In this document: piece after piece, positions 5,460 to 6,199 of the stretch
How the letters are laid out: each line of letters opens with the position of its first letter
Position numbering within the stretch: position 1 is the first letter of the stretch
Assembly (NCBI GenBank): GCA_016222925.1
Contig: JACRQB010000231.1
Span: forward strand, 1-6,199
Direction of reading: 5' to 3'
Source of the DNA: Nitrospirota bacterium
GTDB taxonomy: Bacteria > Nitrospirota > Nitrospiria > Nitrospirales > Nitrospiraceae
Length of the DNA stretch: 6,199 bases
The notes under the pieces: generated by a model
Database searches by the model: none
Told to the model about the DNA's origin: nothing
What the model saw: only the letters and a program-made list of their open reading frames with translations
Made by a program: the position numbers and the translations under genes

Positions 5460-6116
5460 TTACATTACAGGAGTAAGCGCGATGATCTTGCTATCCAGAA
5501 CCTGGTACCGTCCAAGTGTTGTACGGTGCCTCGCCGTGTGCTCGAAATCCGCCAGTAACACCGCATCGAACTCCCATCCACTCAACGCCTCCGGCGGCCA
5601 AACCGGATAGGACAAGAACGACTCCTGCTGGTTATCAGCGACAAATCCAACCAAGGTCATCTGCATTTCTCGGAGCGACAGATAGGCCATCTCAGCAAGT
5701 TCACCGGTTCCATAGATGACGACGCGTTTCGTTCCGTTGTTGGCTGCCTGAGACAGCGTTTCTCGTAGCCGCGCGCGCATATCACGGTAGTGAGACAGGG
5801 AATACTCCATATAGAGGTAGGCCAGTCTGGATTTCTCGGCAAACCCTTGCGGCGTCAGCAAATACCGAACTCGGTGCGAGGGAATCGTGGTGATCTTGAT
5901 ATAACCCTTCCGCGCCAACCGCTTGAGATAGAGATTGGTCAGCCCCAGAGCGACTCCTAGCTTAGTTGAAAGAGACCGCTGTGTGACCGCACCATCACGC
6001 TCCACCTCAGCCAGCAAGAGAAGATCTCGTTGCCCTTGGAAATTCATAGAGTTAGCGCGCCATCCTCCAACGTTCAGGATATGAACATAGAAGCGCAGTT
6101 GAGTCAAGAGCGACAC
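5460..6116 (-). CDS. Winged-helix regulator with C-terminal Rossmann-like domain
   Basis: The 218-residue reading starts at GTG 6116. Residues 28-95 look like a MarR-type winged helix: QRDLLLLAEVERDGAVTQRS, then a recognition-helix region LGVALGLTNLYLKRLARKGY, then a wing ending in VRYLLTPQGF. Residues 96-128 are helical and may form a dimer or linker coil. Residues 129-218 look like a nucleotide- or ligand-binding Rossmann unit (KRVVIYGTGELAEMAYLSL at 130-148, VGFVADN at 156-162, FDAVLLADF at 183-191). Proteins with a winged helix and such a sensor half often precede surface-polysaccharide clusters; the ligand is unknown. ATG 6047 would give 195 residues, closer to the usual size and keeping the whole DNA-binding domain. 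Neither start has a well-spaced Shine-Dalgarno site: GGAGG lies 15 nt before the GTG and 16 nt before the ATG. It is first in the visible gene series and may control it. Confidence 0.82.
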   Translation of the reverse strand: MSLLTQLRFYVHILNVGGWRANSMNFQGQRDLLLLAEVERDGAVTQRSLSTKLGVALGLTNLYLKRLARKGYIKITTIPSHRVRYLLTPQGFAEKSRLAYLYMEYSLSHYRDMRARLRETLSQAANNGTKRVVIYGTGELAEMAYLSLREMQMTLVGFVADNQQESFLSYPVWPPEALSGWEFDAVLLADFEHTARHRTTLGRYQVLDSKIIALTPVM

Positions 6117-6199
6117 CTCGCAATAACTCTTCCTCCCCGCTGATGGACCGGCTTATAGATGAAGTACGGTAAGCGCTGACGGGGCCTCTGAAACTTTGG
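6117..6199 (-). other. Region upstream of the regulator, possible control region
   Basis: These 83 nt hold no gene. GGAGGAAGAG lies just before GTG 6116 on the minus strand. A 9-nt near-repeat (CGCTGATGG at 6138-6146, CGCTGACGG at 6174-6182) and a short CCCCG/CGGGG inversion (6135-6139, 6180-6184) could mark an operator. I found no convincing -35/-10 pair, and the window edge cuts the region. Confidence 0.3.

Noticed and set aside
5247..5558. Plus-strand open frame with a VCLVCLVYLVYL-like repeat stretch
   Set aside because: It reads the 9-nt array in antisense; the hydrophobic repeat is a by-product of GTCTRTCTS units and the rest shows no family resemblance. It overlaps the 5' ends of well-supported minus-strand features.

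Overview
The window is a compact stretch of bacterial accessory DNA. All seven genes I can support lie on the minus strand, so transcription runs from position 6199 toward position 1. The gene content is typical of a surface or exopolysaccharide biosynthesis cluster in a Gram-negative-like bacterium. Moderate GC, a four-helix-bundle (23S rRNA intervening-sequence type) protein and a B12-dependent radical SAM enzyme beside glycan genes would fit a member of the Nitrospirota (Nitrospira-like). That assignment is inference from gene style and was not tested by alignment.

Layout in the direction of transcription. (1) 6116-5460: a winged-helix regulator joined to a Rossmann-like C-terminal domain. 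(2) 5459-5303: a leader holding a possible weak terminator and a palindromic array of 9-nt repeat units. (3) 5302-4913: a four-helix-bundle protein of the 23S rRNA intervening-sequence/Avd-like family. (4) 4941-4875: a second array of the same 9-nt units, which encodes the tail and stop codon of the four-helix-bundle gene and the start codon of the next gene. (5) 4889-4386: a NusG-like antiterminator of the RfaH/UpxY type. (6) 4263-3787: a NUDIX hydrolase. (7) 3775-2291: a polytopic Wzx-like flippase. (8) 2192-1245: a family 2 glycosyltransferase. (9) 1119 to the window edge: the N-terminal 373 residues of a B12-binding radical SAM enzyme.

Read together, the regulator and the NusG-like factor probably control expression of a long polysaccharide operon. 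The glycosyltransferase builds a glycan, the flippase moves the lipid-linked glycan across the inner membrane, and the radical SAM enzyme may modify it. The NUDIX enzyme is either housekeeping or acts on an activated nucleotide precursor.

The most unusual part is 4875-5396. A four-helix-bundle gene is bracketed by arrays of a 9-nt unit with consensus GTCTGTCTG or GTCTGTCTC on the plus strand. The outermost copies face each other as inverted repeats, giving the look of an intervening-sequence-like or mobile cassette. The arrays intrude into the coding ends of both the four-helix-bundle gene and the antiterminator gene, and they could form alternative RNA hairpins over the antiterminator start.
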